Positions 33,552 to 45,433 of a stretch of DNA of 64,000 bases are shown here, piece by piece. Made by a program: the position numbers and the translations under genes. The stretch is from Papio anubis (Eukaryota > Chordata > Mammalia > Primates > Cercopithecidae). The stretch is from the NCBI RefSeq assembly GCF_008728515.1, contig NC_044976.1:216753467-216817466 (forward strand), given 5' to 3'. The notes beneath the pieces are model-generated. The model did no database searches, was not told the DNA's origin, and worked only from the letters and a program-made list of their open reading frames with translations. The first letter of the stretch is position 1. Each line of letters opens with the position of its first letter.

Positions 33552-33579
33552 ACATAATCCTTTTAATATGTAACGTTTA

Positions 33580-33877
33580 GGCTGGGTGTGGTGGCTCACG
33601 CCTGTAATCCCAACACTTTGGGAGGCCGAGGCAGGCACATCACCTGAGGTCAGGAGTTCAAGACCAGCCTAACCAACATGGAGAAACCCCATCTCTACTA
33701 AAAATACAAAATTAACCAGACATGATGCCTTATGCCTGTAATCCCAGCTGCTGGGTAGGCTGAGGCAGGACAATTCCTTGAACCCAGGAGGCGGAGGTTG
33801 TGGTGAGCTGAGATTGAGCCGTTGCACTGCAGCCTGGACGACAAGAGTGAAACTCTGTCTCCAAAAAAAAAAAAAAA
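33580..33877 (+). mobile_element. Alu SINE, forward
   Basis: Starts ggctgggtgtggtggctcac. The flanks gtaacgttta and gtaacattta are near-identical. It faces the AluYR just upstream, making an inverted pair about 30 bases apart. Confidence 0.93.
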
Positions 33878-34017
33878 GTAACATTTAATATGTTTAATAT
33901 GACTTATTTAATATGTAACTTCTCTGTTCAAACCCTCCAATAACTCCTCATCTCACTATCTCACTTAGAGTAAAACCTTCAGTGGCTCACAGGGCTCCCC
34001 CTAACTTTCTCATTTTG

Positions 34018-34314
34018 ACTTTTTTTTCCTTTAAAGACAGGGTCTTGCTCTTTGCCCAGGCTAGACTGCAGTGATGTGATCATAGCTCACTGTAAACTTG
34101 AACTCCCAGGGTCAAGCAATCTCCCACCTTAGCCTCTTGGGTAGCTAGTACTACAAGAGTGTGCCACCATACCTAGCTGATTAGAACAAAGAATTGTAGA
34201 GATAGGTTCATGCTATGTTGCCCAGGCTGGTCTTGAACTCCTGGACACAAGTGATCCTCCTGCCTCAGCCTCCCAAAGTGCAGGAATTACAGGTGTGATT
34301 CACTGTGCCCAGTC
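34018..34314 (-). mobile_element. Old Alu (J-like), reverse
   Basis: Diverged dimer with 'gtgatgtgatcatagctcac' and 'aagtgatcctcctgcctcag', wording typical of the oldest Alus. Confidence 0.85.
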
Positions 34315-34323
34315 TCACTTTGA

Positions 34324-34611
34324 ATTTTTTTTGGTGGGGGAATGAAGTCTTGCTCTGTCGCCCAGGCTGGAGTGCAATGGCACAATCTTGGCCTACTGCA
34401 ACCTCCACCTCTGAGGTTCAAGTGATTCTCCTGCCTCAGCCTCCGAAGTAGCTGGGATTACAGGTATCTGCCACCATGTCCAGCTAATATTTAGTAGAGA
34501 TGGGGTTTCAGCATGTTGGCCTTGTTGGTCTCGAGCTCTTGACCTCAAGTGATGTACCTGCCTCGGCCTCCCAAAGTGCTGGGATTACAGGTGAGAGCCA
34601 CCACGCCTACC
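34324..34611 (-). mobile_element. Alu SINE, reverse, with target duplication
   Basis: The repeat tcactttga stands on both sides. The left repeat abuts the end of the preceding old Alu. The middle 'tttttgtattt' segment is shortened. Confidence 0.9.
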
Positions 34612-34854
34612 TTCACTTTGACTTTTATTCTCTCACTTGTTCACTGTCTTCAGGCCATCTGGCCTTTTTCTACTTCCTGGCACATTTGAAATATGCCTCT
34701 GCCCCAGGGCCTTTGCCCTTATTCTTAACTTTTCTCTTAATATTTTCCTCCAAATACTCACATGGCTTGCTCCTTCACTTTCTTCAAGTCTTCACTCAAA
34801 TGTCCCCTTTCATGGAGGCTTCCCTGACTACCAGTGATATTGTGATTTATAAAA

Positions 34855-34885
34855 AAATATGTATATATATATATATATATATGTA
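34855..34885. repeat. TA dinucleotide run
   Basis: About eleven TA units at the left edge of a MaLR LTR. Confidence 0.9.
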
Positions 34886-35046
34886 TTTAATTTTCTGGCT
34901 TAGTTTTCTCTTGCTTATAACAGAATACCTGAAACAAGGTATATAAAGAGAAAGGAATTTATTTTTTACAGTTTTGGAGGCTGAGAATTCCAAGGTTGAG
35001 AGGCTGCTCCTGGTAAGGGCCTTCTTGCTGTGAGGACTCCAGAAAT

Positions 35047-35346
35047 TTTTTTTTCTTTTTCTTTCTTCGTTTTCTTTGCACTGTCACACAGGCTGGAGTG
35101 CGGTGGAGCGATCTCAGCTCATTGCAAGCTCCATCTCCCGGGGTCAAGCGATTCTCCTGTATTAGCCTCCTGAGTCGCTGGGACTACAGGTGTGTGCGAC
35201 CACGCCTGGCTAGTTTTTGTGTTTTTAGTAGAGACAGCGTTTTGCCATGTTGGCCGGGCTGGTCTTGAACCCCTGACCTCAGGCGATCTGCCTGCCTCAG
35301 CCTCCCAAAGTACTGGGATTACAGGTGTGAGCTACCACGCCCTGCC
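35047..35346 (-). mobile_element. Alu SINE, reverse, in a MaLR LTR
   Basis: The T-rich start with 'ctttcttcgttttctttgca' replaces part of 'gagacggagtctcgc'. Ends ctaccacgccctgcc. Confidence 0.88.
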
Positions 35347-35621
35347 GACTCTGCAGAATCTTGAGCAGTGCAGGAAATCACATGGCAAATGGGCCAAGTG
35401 TCCCAGCTCAGGTCTGTCTTGCTCTTCTCATAGAATCATCAGTCTGATTCCCATAATAAGTCATTAATCTGTTAACCCATTAATCCATGAGTAGACTAAT
35501 CCATTCATGAGGGCAGAGCCCCACGACCTGATCACCCCTTAAAGTTCCCCCATCTTGCCATACTGCCACATTGGGGGTTAGGGTTTTATTTTCTAATTTA
35601 TTTTTTATTAAAAAAAAAAAT

Positions 35622-35911
35622 TTTTTTGAAACAGAGTCTCACTCACTCTGTCGCACAGGCTGGAGTGCAGTGCCGCGATCTCAGCTCACTGCAACCTCCA
35701 CCTCCTGGGTTCAAGTGATTCTCATGCCTCAGCCTCCTGAGTAGCTGGGATTACAGGCATGTGCCACCACGCCCAGATAATTTTTGTATTTTTAGTACAG
35801 ATGGTTTCACCATGCTGGCCAGGCTGGTCTCAAACTCCTGACCTCAAGTGATCCACCTGCCTTGGCCCCCCAAGGTGCTGGGATTACAGGCATGGGCCAC
35901 TGCGCCCAGCC
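35622..35911 (-). mobile_element. Alu SINE, reverse, in a MaLR LTR
   Basis: A small 'actc' duplication occurs in 'gtctcactcactctgtcg'. Ends ccactgcgcccagcc. Confidence 0.9.
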
Positions 35912-35965
35912 AGGGATTAAGTTTCAACATGAGTTTCTGAAGGGACAAACATTCAAACCATAGCA

Positions 35966-36785
35966 ATATTTGTCTCCAGTCCTTTGGCACAGAGTTCCTA
36001 AAACCCTTTAATCTCCTGAGTAATCAGGGCATTAGGAGAATCTTTTGTTCTGATATTTGGTCTTTGATCTTGGTTCCTGACACAGAGATCCTAATCACTT
36101 GGAATTTCCTGGGTAATAGGAGCATCTTTTGTTCTCAGGGGGCACCTCTTGATGGGCTCCTGGATAGGGCTGGTCACCAGAAAGACCAAGCCATGATTAG
36201 AAGCTTGGAACTTTCAGCTCCACTCCCCCTCCTCCACGAAGGGGAGAGGGGCTGGAACCTGAGTTAATAATTGGTCGTGCCTATGTGCGGAAGCCTCCAT
36301 GAGAATCCTGAACTGTGGGGTCTGACGAGCTTCCAGGCTGCTGAGCACACGGAGGTGCCGGAAGGACGACGCACCCTGGAGAGGGCACAGGAGCCCCTCC
36401 TCTTCCCTCATACCTGGCCCGATGCGTCTCTCCCATCTGGCTGTTCCTCTGTATCCTTTGTAATAGCCTTTCTAATAAACAGGTGAACATAAGTAACGTG
36501 ATTTTCTGAGTTCTGTGATCCATCCTAGCAAATTATCAAATCCAAGGAGGGCACCATGGGAACTCCAGTGTATAGCCTGTCAGTCAGGAGCACGGTTCAC
36601 AGCCTGGGGCTTGTGACTGGCATCTAAAGTAGGGGCAGTCTTGTGGGACTAAGTCCTTAAGCTGTGGGATCTGACTAACTCCAGGTACATAGTGTCAGAA
36701 TTTAGTTAAATTGTACATCACCCAACTGGTGTTGGAGAATTGGTCGGTGTGGGGAAAACTCCACACACATTTTAGCAACCGGAGA
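35966..36785 (+). mobile_element. LTR-like element, family not assigned
   Basis: The opening holds two imperfect copies of an ~85-bp block ending 'atcttttgttctgata' and 'atcttttgttctcagg'. It then has 'gcttggaactttcagctcc', an AATAAA at about 36474, and 'gtaggggcagtcttgtggga'. The same order of blocks recurs at 53.4-54.7 kb, so this is a dispersed repeat, most like an ERV LTR plus adjoining internal sequence. Confidence 0.6.
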
Positions 36786-37052
36786 GAAAGTATTCTATGA
36801 CAAGTATGACTGCAGAAGAGAAAGCATTTGGTTTTTCCTATTATACACCACTCCATTTAAAATCGCAGTAACCCCCACGCCCGCTCTGGTACTCCCAGCC
36901 TTCTTCCCTGCTGGATTATTCTCAGTAGCACTTCTCTTGTCATCTAGTGTAGAATTTACTTGTTTGCTCACTTCATTGTTCCTCCCCTCCCACCACCATC
37001 ACCACCACTAGAAGGGAAGCTCTACAAGCGAGGAAGTTTGCCTGTTTTTAAT

Positions 37053-37185
37053 TTTTATTATTTTTTGTAAAAACAGAGTTTCACTCTGTTACCTAGGCTG
37101 GTCTCCAGTTCCTAGCCTTAAGCAATCCTCCTGCCTCAGCCTCCCAAAGTACTAGGATTACAGGCATGAGCCACTGCACATGGCC
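37053..37185 (-). mobile_element. Alu monomer (FLAM-type), reverse
   Basis: One arm only, from 'ttttttgtaaaaacagagtt' to 'ccactgcacatggcc'. Confidence 0.75.
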
Positions 37186-38402
37186 AGTTTTGTCTGTTTG
37201 ATTCACTGATGCCCAGCACCTAGATTAGTGGCTGGCACAGTCACCTTTAGTAAACGTATCGTGAATAAATGAATGCAGAAGCAGTGGCAGGGGTAGGCTA
37301 GTTAGTGGAGGATGGCCACTTCCGGATGAGGGAATAGCATGGAAAAGCACTAAAGGCAGAGGACTGTGACATGATCAGGAAATGGACATTAGATGAATAT
37401 AGCTGGAATGAGGGGCATGGAGAAAGGTGGCAAGAGACAGGGGCTGGGCTGAGGTGTTTGAACTTCAGCCTAAAGGCAACAAGGAATCATTGAAAGGTTT
37501 CAAGCTGGCAGAAGGGGGTTAGAGTGGTGGTGAAATCTGATGTTAGTAATTCAGAAAGATCATTTGCAGAAGACATCAGTTTAGAGGTGAAGAGGCCAGC
37601 CCCAAGGCAGCCATTTGTTTCTAATCTTAGTAACTCTGATGATCAGTGATGAGGACCTGAATTAAGTCAGTGGCCAGAGCCATTGAGAGGAAAGGGGATG
37701 GATTTGAGAGGTATTTAAGAAGTAAAATCTTTATGACTTGGCAAACAAATTGGCTGTGAGGTATGAGGCAGAGCAAGAGGCTAGATGACAACCAGACTTC
37801 TTGCTTGGGTGACTTGAGGGATGTGATGGCATTCCCTGAACTCCGATGTGAAGCAATCGTGCTGCCTTGCCAGCCGTGTTCCTGTTACTGGGCCATGAGG
37901 GCCCAGTGGTGATGGGCACAAAGCTGAAGTCATTCGTCAGGATTCACCACGTGTGCAAGCCCAGCTGGTGACAGGAAGCCTGACCTGAGCTCCGTTAGTC
38001 AGCAGCCTCTCCTTCACTGGGAAAGACCAGACCTATCATATAAACATGGCTTTATTTGTTAGCCAGGGCTTTGCGGCTCCTTGCCACCTTGACTGCCCTA
38101 TGAAGCAACCAGAGAAGGAAATTACGCGTGGCTTTCCTTAAAGAGTTCAGATGTCTCTAAGGTTATAAAGATACAGGCAGCAGGGATCGTCACCACCATC
38201 GTCTGCCATGACAACTCATATGTCTGGAAAGGACAGGCCCTTGAGGTGCCTCTCCATGCCTCTGCCTGCTTGAGATCTTTTCTCTTAATTGAATGATGAA
38301 GGGAGTGATGAAGAGGACCCTTTGCTAACCAGCCCGGTGAACACCGAAGTCAATGATCACAGTAGTCAGATCACCCTTACTACTAAGTTCAAGCTATCTG
38401 AA

Positions 38403-38458
38403 GTCCCTTCCGGGATGGGAACAGGGCGGCGTCCCTTCCGGGATGGGAATGGCGCAGG
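38403..38458. repeat. 28-bp direct duplication
   Basis: gtcccttccgggatgggaa occurs twice, 28 bases apart, in otherwise unique sequence. Confidence 0.85.
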
Positions 38459-39268
38459 CTGCAGGATGTGGAGCCCAAGGGCAGCACCCAAGAAAACAGT
38501 CTGAAGCATCTTTCACCTATCGGAGGGACCCGGCCCGATGGGTCACAATTGGGTCTGAAGCAAAAGACTATAAGCAGAGGTAGCGAGAGGGACTAGGTGA
38601 ATTCAGTAGAGTGGATGGGAAGCATCCTGGAAAGGTTCCCTGAGTGTCTTGGGAAGGAGAAGCAGAGCCTTCCTGTAAGTATGAAGAGAGCTGTGAAAGC
38701 AACACACTTAAACCCAAGCAGCTTATAGAACAATGGCCCTGCAGCTTGTGGAATGGAGGTGGCAGGGAATAGCAATAATGAGGCTTAGGATGTAAGAACA
38801 TGCACTGTGGGAGGCAGAAGATTTGCATTCATTCATCTTAAAAGCCTTTATCAAGTATCTGCGTGCACAGGAAATAATAGGTAGCAATACAAGATTGTCA
38901 CATGAACAAATAAACAGCTCATTATAGGCTGGTGCAGCTGGAGGTGGCTTTCAATGCAGATATAATTCTAATGGAGTGTTATCCCTAATTAGAGGAGTAA
39001 CGTGTATGATTTTTGAAATCATGATGCCAAAGATGAGAAGTTTGAGTTATGTATGCATTATGTGATGTTAAGACTTATATCCCAGGATTCTGAAATAGCT
39101 AAGTTTCTTGGTCATCAACTGACCCTACTACGAATTTCAGTGACTGAATCAAGTCAGGAGGCCCACTTTCATAACGAACGTCTTTGAAATGATAATCGAA
39201 ATAACATTTTTGAGCTGAAAAGACCTTCATAGATTCTTTACTTTTGCAGCTCTCTGTACCATTCTTTG

Positions 39269-39548
39269 TGTTGTTTTTTGTTCATTTGTTTGAGATGGGG
39301 TCTCCACCCAGGCTGGAGTGCAGTGGCGTGATCTCAACCAGTCCGGGCTCAGGTGATCCTCCCACCTCAGACTCCCAAGTAGCTGGGACTACAGGCGAGC
39401 ACCACCATGCCCAGCTAATTTTTATATTTTTGTACAGACAAGTTTTGCCATGTTGCCCAGGCTGGTTGTGAACTCCTGGGCTCAAGGGATCCACCTGCCT
39501 CAGCCTCCCAAAGTGCTGGGATTATAGGTGTGAGCCACCATGCCTGGC
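39269..39548 (-). mobile_element. Alu SINE, reverse, with target duplication
   Basis: Perfect repeat ctgtaccattctttg on both sides. The start of the right arm is shortened ('gagatggggtctccacccag'). Confidence 0.94.
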
Positions 39549-40439
39549 CTGTACCATTCTTTGAAGGATAGATAGCTGCCTTGAACTATTGAGAAATGAT
39601 CTGAATTTGTAGACAGAAATGAAGAAAAGAACTTGTCTTGCATGGCCAAGTAGGTCTTGTATAACCTTATCACTCTGAATGGAAACATAGTTCTCTGGGG
39701 CGTGTATGTAGAGAGAACATGGGTAGTATTCTGTACTGCTACACAATACCAGCTGTCTTTACTTTTACATATATGACAAACAGCATCGGAGAAATTAGCA
39801 AGCCATTCCAAAAGAAACCCCACTGTATATAATATACATTTTCCCCCAAACTGCAATCATATCAGCCTGTTTGAGGACAGCAAAATGCATCTAGGTTACT
39901 GGGAAATCTTAGGGTGGCAGTGTTGTTCACTCTCTAAATATATTAGTGTTCCAGATAAAACTATGGTTCCCTTTTTGCTGATATGTTTACAATTTCTTTG
40001 AATAGAAAAGAGGAAGTATTACAATATGAGAAAGTTTCCTTAAATAATGACATGGCAAAATGTGTGAAATCTGACAGGAAAAGCAAGCAAATTATTCATG
40101 AAGCTTCTCAACTGGGTTTTTCAATGAGATTGGTTTGTTTCAAATAATACATTGTGAAATGTATAATCTAACATACTTAGAGGAGTTGAGATTCAGTGAA
40201 TTTGACTATTTCTTGAAGACAGCAACCTACCAGAATAACCACAGTTATGAAAACTCATACATTGCTACAGAGCTAATGGATCAGAAACACTGGAGAGTTT
40301 TTGCTTCTGAGGAACAGTCCACTTTCACCGCCTGTGTTCAGAACCGCTGCAGAGAGGGAGAACTGAGAACATCTAGCTGCTAACATCCTGCATCATTGGA
40401 GCAGAATGTGGCAAGCTGTAAGAGAAAGTGACAAGTTCA
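39549..40439. other. Intergenic sequence without recognised elements
   Basis: Open frames at 39500-39856 (minus) and 40135-40383 (plus) are short, lack domains, and the former runs into an Alu. I see no gene. Confidence 0.45.
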
Positions 40440-40742
40440 GGCCGGGCGCGGTGGCTCAAGCCTGTAATTCCAGCACTTTGGGAGGCCGAGACGGGCGGAT
40501 CATAAGGTCAGGAGATCGAGACCATCCTGGCTAACATGGTGAAACCCCGTCTCTACTAAAAATACAAAAAACTAGCCGGGCGAGGTAGCGGGCGCCTGTA
40601 GTCCCAGCTACTCGGGAGGCTGAGGCAGGAGAATGGCGTAAACCTGGGAGGTGGAGCTTGCAGTGAGCTGAGATCCGGCCACTGCACTCCAGCCTGGGCG
40701 ACAGAGCGAGACCCCGTCTCAAAAAAAAAAAAAAAAAAAAAA
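40440..40742 (+). mobile_element. AluYR-type SINE, forward
   Basis: gatccggccactgcactcc variant, 24-base A tail, and the perfect 17-bp repeat agaaagtgacaagttca. Confidence 0.96.
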
Positions 40743-40791
40743 AGAAAGTGACAAGTTCAATAGTCTAGGTTCTAAAAATATGCCCATTTTG

Positions 40792-41090
40792 GGCCGGGCA
40801 CGGTGGCTGACACCCATAATCCCAGCACTTTGGGAGGCTGAGGCTGGTGGATCACAAGGTCAGGAGTTCAAGACCAGCCTGGCCAACATAGTGAAACCCC
40901 CATCTCTACTAAAAATACAAAAATTTGCCGGGCATGGTGGCGCTCGCCTGTAGTCCCAGCTAATTAGGAGGCTGAGGCAGGAGAATTGCTTGAACCTGGG
41001 AGGTGGGGGTTGCGGTGAGCCGAGATCACACCACTGCACTCCAGCCTGGGCAACAGAGTGAGACTCTGTCTCAAAAGTAAAACAAAAAAA
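40792..41090 (+). mobile_element. Alu SINE, forward
   Basis: Starts ggccgggcacggtggctgac. The repeat tgcccattttggg stands on both sides. It sits 50 bases after the preceding copy in the same direction. Confidence 0.94.
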
Positions 41091-41169
41091 AATGCCCATT
41101 TTGGGCTTCTCTAGAATAAGCAGATAACGTGTTTTCAACATTTAAATGCTTCTTTTCAGAAAGGAGATT

Positions 41170-41216
41170 TTATATATATATTATTTGTTTATTTATTTAT
41201 TTTTATTTATTTATTT
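41170..41216. repeat. TA/TTTA simple repeat
   Basis: A TA run followed by TTTA units, leading into the tail of the next reverse Alu. Confidence 0.85.
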
Positions 41217-41501
41217 TTTTTGAGACAGGATCTCACTCTGTCACCCAGGCTGGAGTGAATGCAGTGGTGAGATCATAACTCACTGCAGTTTCAAACTCCT
41301 GGGCTCAAGTAATCCTCCTGCCTCAGTCTCCCAAGTAGCTGGGAATACAGGTACATGCCCAGCTAATTTTTAATCTTTTTTTTTTTTAGAGACAGGATCT
41401 TGCTATGTTGCCCAGGCTTGTCTCAAACTCCTGGCCTCAAGCAATCCCACCTTGGCCTCCCAAAGTGCTGGGATTACAGGCGTGAGCCAACGTACCTGGC
41501 C
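41217..41501 (-). mobile_element. Old Alu, reverse
   Basis: 'ggagtgaatgcagtggtgag' contains a small insertion, and 'atcataactcactgcagttt' marks an old subfamily. Ends cgtacctggcc. Confidence 0.88.
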
Positions 41502-41687
41502 AAGACACAGGATCTGATTCACTGACATCCAAGGAGAGTAATGATGGTTTACAGTGTCTGATCCGCTGACATCTGAGGAGATTAGTGATAATTTACAAGA
41601 CACTTCTTCTTCCCCGCGAGTGGCACTCGCTTTCTTAAATCAATAGCCAACATACGTTTCACCTTAGAGGATTTCACTGTCCCAACG

Positions 41688-42215
41688 TGTTACTATGGCT
41701 GCATAACAAATCACCCGAAAGTGGGGTGGCTTAAAGTACAATCATGCATTACATCATGTATTATCTCTCACTGTTTCCATGGTTAGAAATTCAGACCAAG
41801 CATAGAAGGGACGGCCGGTTTCTGACCCACGCTGTCAGGGATATCGGCTGGAAAACTCGAAGGCTGGGGCCTGGACTCTGAGGGATCATTCACTCAGGAT
41901 CATGACAGCAGCTGATGCTTGCTCATGGCTGGGGACTAGCTGAAGATGTCAGCCAGAATTCCTCACTAGACCTTTCTGTGGCCTGGTCTCCTTCCCATGT
42001 GATGGCTGAGTTCTAAGGGTAAGCATCCCGAGAGAGAAGGAAAAATAAATAGAGGTTGCTTCATGTTTATGACCTAGCCTTCAAAGTCCCATATTTTGTC
42101 ACTTGTTGCCAAACTTCAATACTTGAGGCAATCACAAGGCAAGTCCCTGCCTAGATTCAAAGAGACGAAACATAGATCTCACGTCTCTGTGGGAGGAATG
42201 TCAGACTCATCATAG
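41688..42215 (-). mobile_element. MLT1-like LTR, reverse (tentative)
   Basis: The + strand opens 'tgttactatggctgcataac' and later has 'ttcccatgtgatggc', 'caaagtcccatattttgtca' and 'gtgggaggaatgtca', which I recall from reversed ancient MaLR (MLT1) LTRs. Highly diverged. Confidence 0.5.
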
Positions 42216-42278
42216 GAAAGGCATGTAGGATGCATGTAGGGATAAATACACAGGTGCAACCATCTTTAGAAAATGCAA

Positions 42279-42546
42279 GGCTGGGCGTGGTGGCTCGTGT
42301 CTGTAGGACCAGGAGTTCGGGACCAGCCTTGGCAACATGGCAAAACCTGTCTCCACTAAAAATACAAAAAATTAGCCAGGCATGGTGGTGTGCACCTGTA
42401 GTCACAGCTACTGGGGAGGCTAATGTGGGAGTCACCTGAATCCAGGAGTTCGAGACTGCAGTGAGGCAAGATCATGCCACTGCACTCCAGCCTGGCCCAG
42501 CTGAGTGACACCCTGTCTCAAAAAAACAAAACAAAACAAAAAAAAC
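42279..42546 (+). mobile_element. Alu SINE, forward, internal deletion
   Basis: 'ctcgtgtctgta' runs straight into 'ggaccaggagttcgggacc', omitting about 35 bases. Ends in a CAAAA tail. Confidence 0.88.
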
Positions 42547-42795
42547 CCAATCTGCCACAATGTGTTTCTAGAAAGGTATTGGAGGTTCATCTCATATTGC
42601 TACATAATTTGAATTTTAATATATTTTATTATAATATCTGCTCATGTGGAAAATTTAGAAAAAGATGAAAAGAATAGTCCAATATAGTCCTACCACCCAA
42701 ATTAACCATAATTAGAGAAGATTAAAGTTTTCATATAGTCATATATACTATTTTCTGCTGTGGTTTCTTCCATGGCCTGTGTTCCCAATTTTTTT

Positions 42796-43080
42796 TTTTT
42801 AAGACAGTCTCACTCTGTCGCCCAGACTAGAGTGCAGTGGAGTGATCTCGGCTCATTGCCACCTCCACCTCCCAAGTTCAAGTGATTCTCCTGCCTCAGC
42901 CTCCTGAGTAGCTGAGACTACAGGCGCCCGCCACCACCCCTGGCTAATTTTTAATATTTTCTAGTAGAGATGGAGTTTCACCGTGTTGGCCAGGATGGTC
43001 TCCATCTCTTGACCTCGTGATATGCCCGCCTTGGTCTCCTAAAGTGCTGGGATTACAGACGTGAGCCACTGTGCTCGGCC
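42796..43080 (-). mobile_element. Alu SINE, reverse, with target duplication
   Basis: Flanks tgttcccaattttt and tgttccccaattttt differ by one base. Confidence 0.93.
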
Positions 43081-43329
43081 TGTTCCCCAATTTTTAATGA
43101 AAACTTGAAAGAGTAGTACAAAGAATACCATTTATTCTCCATATAGATTCAGATCATATTAACATTTTATTAATTCAATATTTGCTTTATCTTTTTTTTT
43201 TACTGAACCAATAGAAAGTTCATTTCACATTATCATGATACCACCTGTAAATATTGCAATCACAACATGCATCTCTTAAGAATAAGGACATTATACTGAG
43301 TAATCACAACAACACTGTCATCTAAAGAA

Positions 43330-43470
43330 GTAGGCCCAGCACAGTGGCTCATGCCTGTAATCCCAGCAACTTTACGAGGCCAAGGCAGGAGGATCACTTG
43401 AGGTCAGGAGTTCAAGACTAGCTTGCGCAACACAGCAACATCACATCTCTACAAAAATAAAAATAAATAA
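43330..43470 (+). mobile_element. Alu monomer (FLAM-type), forward
   Basis: Single arm starting 'aggcccagcacagtggctca' with an A-rich tail of AAATA units. Confidence 0.78.
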
Positions 43471-43542
43471 TAGTTTCATGATATCTAATAATATAGAATG
43501 GGCAATTCAATATTAAAATATCCCCAATTATCCCATGACTGT

Positions 43543-43837
43543 TTTTTTAATTTTTGGAGGCAGAGTCTCACTCTGTCCCCCAGGCTGGAGTGCATTGGCA
43601 TAATCTTGGCTCACTGCAACCTCCACCTCCCAGGTTCAAGCAGTTCTCCTGCCTCAGCCTCCCGAGTTGCTAGGATTACAGGTGCCTGCCGCTACACCTG
43701 GCTAATTTTTGTATTTTTTGTAGAGACGGGTTTCACTGTGTTGACCAGGCTGGTCTCAAACTCCTGACCTCAAGTGATCTGCCCGCCTCAGCCTCCCAAA
43801 GTGCTGGAATTACAGGTGTGAGCCACTGCACCTGGCC
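43543..43837 (-). mobile_element. Alu SINE, reverse
   Basis: Flanked by cccatgactgtttttt and cccatgaccatctttt, an imperfect target duplication. Confidence 0.92.
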
Positions 43838-44582
43838 CCCATGACCATCTTTTATAGATTTTTTTAAAAATAATTATCCAATCAAAGTTAGTATCTGGCA
43901 TGTGGGTATCTTTGGTTAATCTCCTGATCTGGCTCCTGTGCCTTGGTACCTAAATCTGTCACATAAAGGGTTAGTGAGGAGACCCTTGTCTACCCATGGA
44001 GTTCTTGTGAGCATCATACTCACTTTCTGCAGCTGGGAATTACTGAGCACCTTCTGTGTGCTGGATACTGTCTGAAAGACAGTAGTACTCTTAGGAGCCT
44101 TCATTCTAGAGAGATGGTAGAAAAGAACGGACTTTGAAAAGTTAACATTGCTAGGTAAATATAGGGGGTTATCATTTTAGGCTAAAGGATTGAAGCAAAT
44201 CTTGGGGAAAAAACCTTTTGTACAAAAGAAAATGGATTTAGATTAAAATTCATTAGTTCTGTGTAGGTATTTGTTTACAAATTCAATGAAGAGATCGGCA
44301 ATACTGAGTAGAATGATAATTTTAGAATTTAGAGTATATCAGAACACTGCAGGAGAGCTTCGTCTACTCTTAATTAAATAAAATTACTTATATACATTTT
44401 ATCACGTAATACAGGTAAGCACCATATAATGGCGTTTCAGTCAATGATGGACCTCGTGTACGACAATGATCCCCTAAGATTATAATGGAGCTGAAAAATG
44501 TCTATCACAAATACTTACCACTGTGTTATTATTTCCTTACACTATAACACTGTACAGGTTTGCAGCCTAGGAGCAACAGGCC
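43838..44582. other. Intergenic sequence without recognised elements
   Basis: AT-rich. The part at 44400-44580 ('atggcgtttcagtcaatgatgg', 'ctaggagcaacaggcctgta') resembles an old dispersed repeat that continues after the LTR at 44907 ('ggtgtatagtaggctatact'), but I cannot name it. Confidence 0.4.
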
Positions 44583-44906
44583 TGTATTGGTCCATTTTCA
44601 TACTGCTATGAAGAAATACCCAAGACTGGGTAATTTATAACGAAAAAGAGGTTTAATGGACCCACGGTTTCACATGGCTGGGGAGGCCTCACAATTGTGG
44701 TGGAAGGTGAAGGAGGAGAAAAGGCACATCTTACATGGTGGCAGGCAAAGAGAGAATGTGCAGACTTACTATCATGAGAACAGCATGGGAAAAACTCACC
44801 CCTGTGATTCAGTTACCTCCCACCAAGTCCCTCCTATGACACGTGGGGATTATGGGAGCTACAATTCCAGATGAGATTTGGGTGGGGACACAGCCAAAGC
44901 ATATCA
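44583..44906 (-). mobile_element. THE1/MST-type solo LTR, reverse
   Basis: Reversed THE1 LTR: 'tgtattggtccattttcata' at the left and 'gatttgggtggggacacagc' then 'catatca' at the right. No internal region or partner LTR. It appears to split an older repeat. Confidence 0.85.
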
Positions 44907-45126
44907 AGGCCTGACCTGATAGCCTAGGTGTATAGTAGGCTATACTATATAGATTTGTGTAAGTACGCTCAATGATGTTCTCACAATGACAAAATCATCT
45001 AACCACACATTTCTCAGAATGTATCCTGAGATGACTGTATGACTGTATTAAATTTTTATTTTCTCAGTTATTATTTTCCTGAAAACTTAGTGAGCAAGAA
45101 AACCCTGTAAGAATATAGAGACAGTT

Positions 45127-45433
45127 GGCCGGGCGCGGTGGCTCAAGCCTGTAATCCCAGCACTTTGGGAGGCCGAGGCGGGTGGATCACGAGGTCAGGA
45201 GATCGACACCATCCTGGCTAACATGGTGAAACCCCGTCTCTACTAAAAATACAAAAAACTAGCCGGGCGTGGTGGCGGGCGCCTGTAGTCCCAGCTACTC
45301 GGAGGCTGAGGCGGGAGAATGGCGTGAACCCGGGAGGTGGAGCTTGCAGTGAGCCGAGATCGCGCCACTGCACTCCAGCCTGGGCGACAGAGCAAGACTC
45401 CGTCTCAAAAAAAAAAAAAAAAAAAAAAAAAAA
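45127..45433 (+). mobile_element. AluY-type SINE, forward
   Basis: Near-consensus, with gagatcgcgccactgcactc (the form shared with apes) and a 30-base A tail. Perfect repeat agaatatagagacag. Confidence 0.95.

Larger units (their letters stand above)
34896..35965 (-). mobile_element. MaLR-type LTR, reverse, split by two Alus
   Basis: The + strand reads 'cagaatacctgaaacaagg', later 'ccacattgggggttaggg' and 'attaagtttcaacatgagtt', ending 'attcaaaccatagca'. These are reversed landmarks of MaLR LTRs (MST/MLT group; the subfamily is not certain). No paired LTR is seen. Confidence 0.65.
36786..39253. other. Intergenic sequence, mostly unique
   Basis: No exon recognised in 2.4 kb apart from an Alu monomer and a short duplication. 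The part at 37250-37700 is purine-rich, with wording like old MIR/L2 flanks ('gggcatggagaaaggtggca'). Confidence 0.4.
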
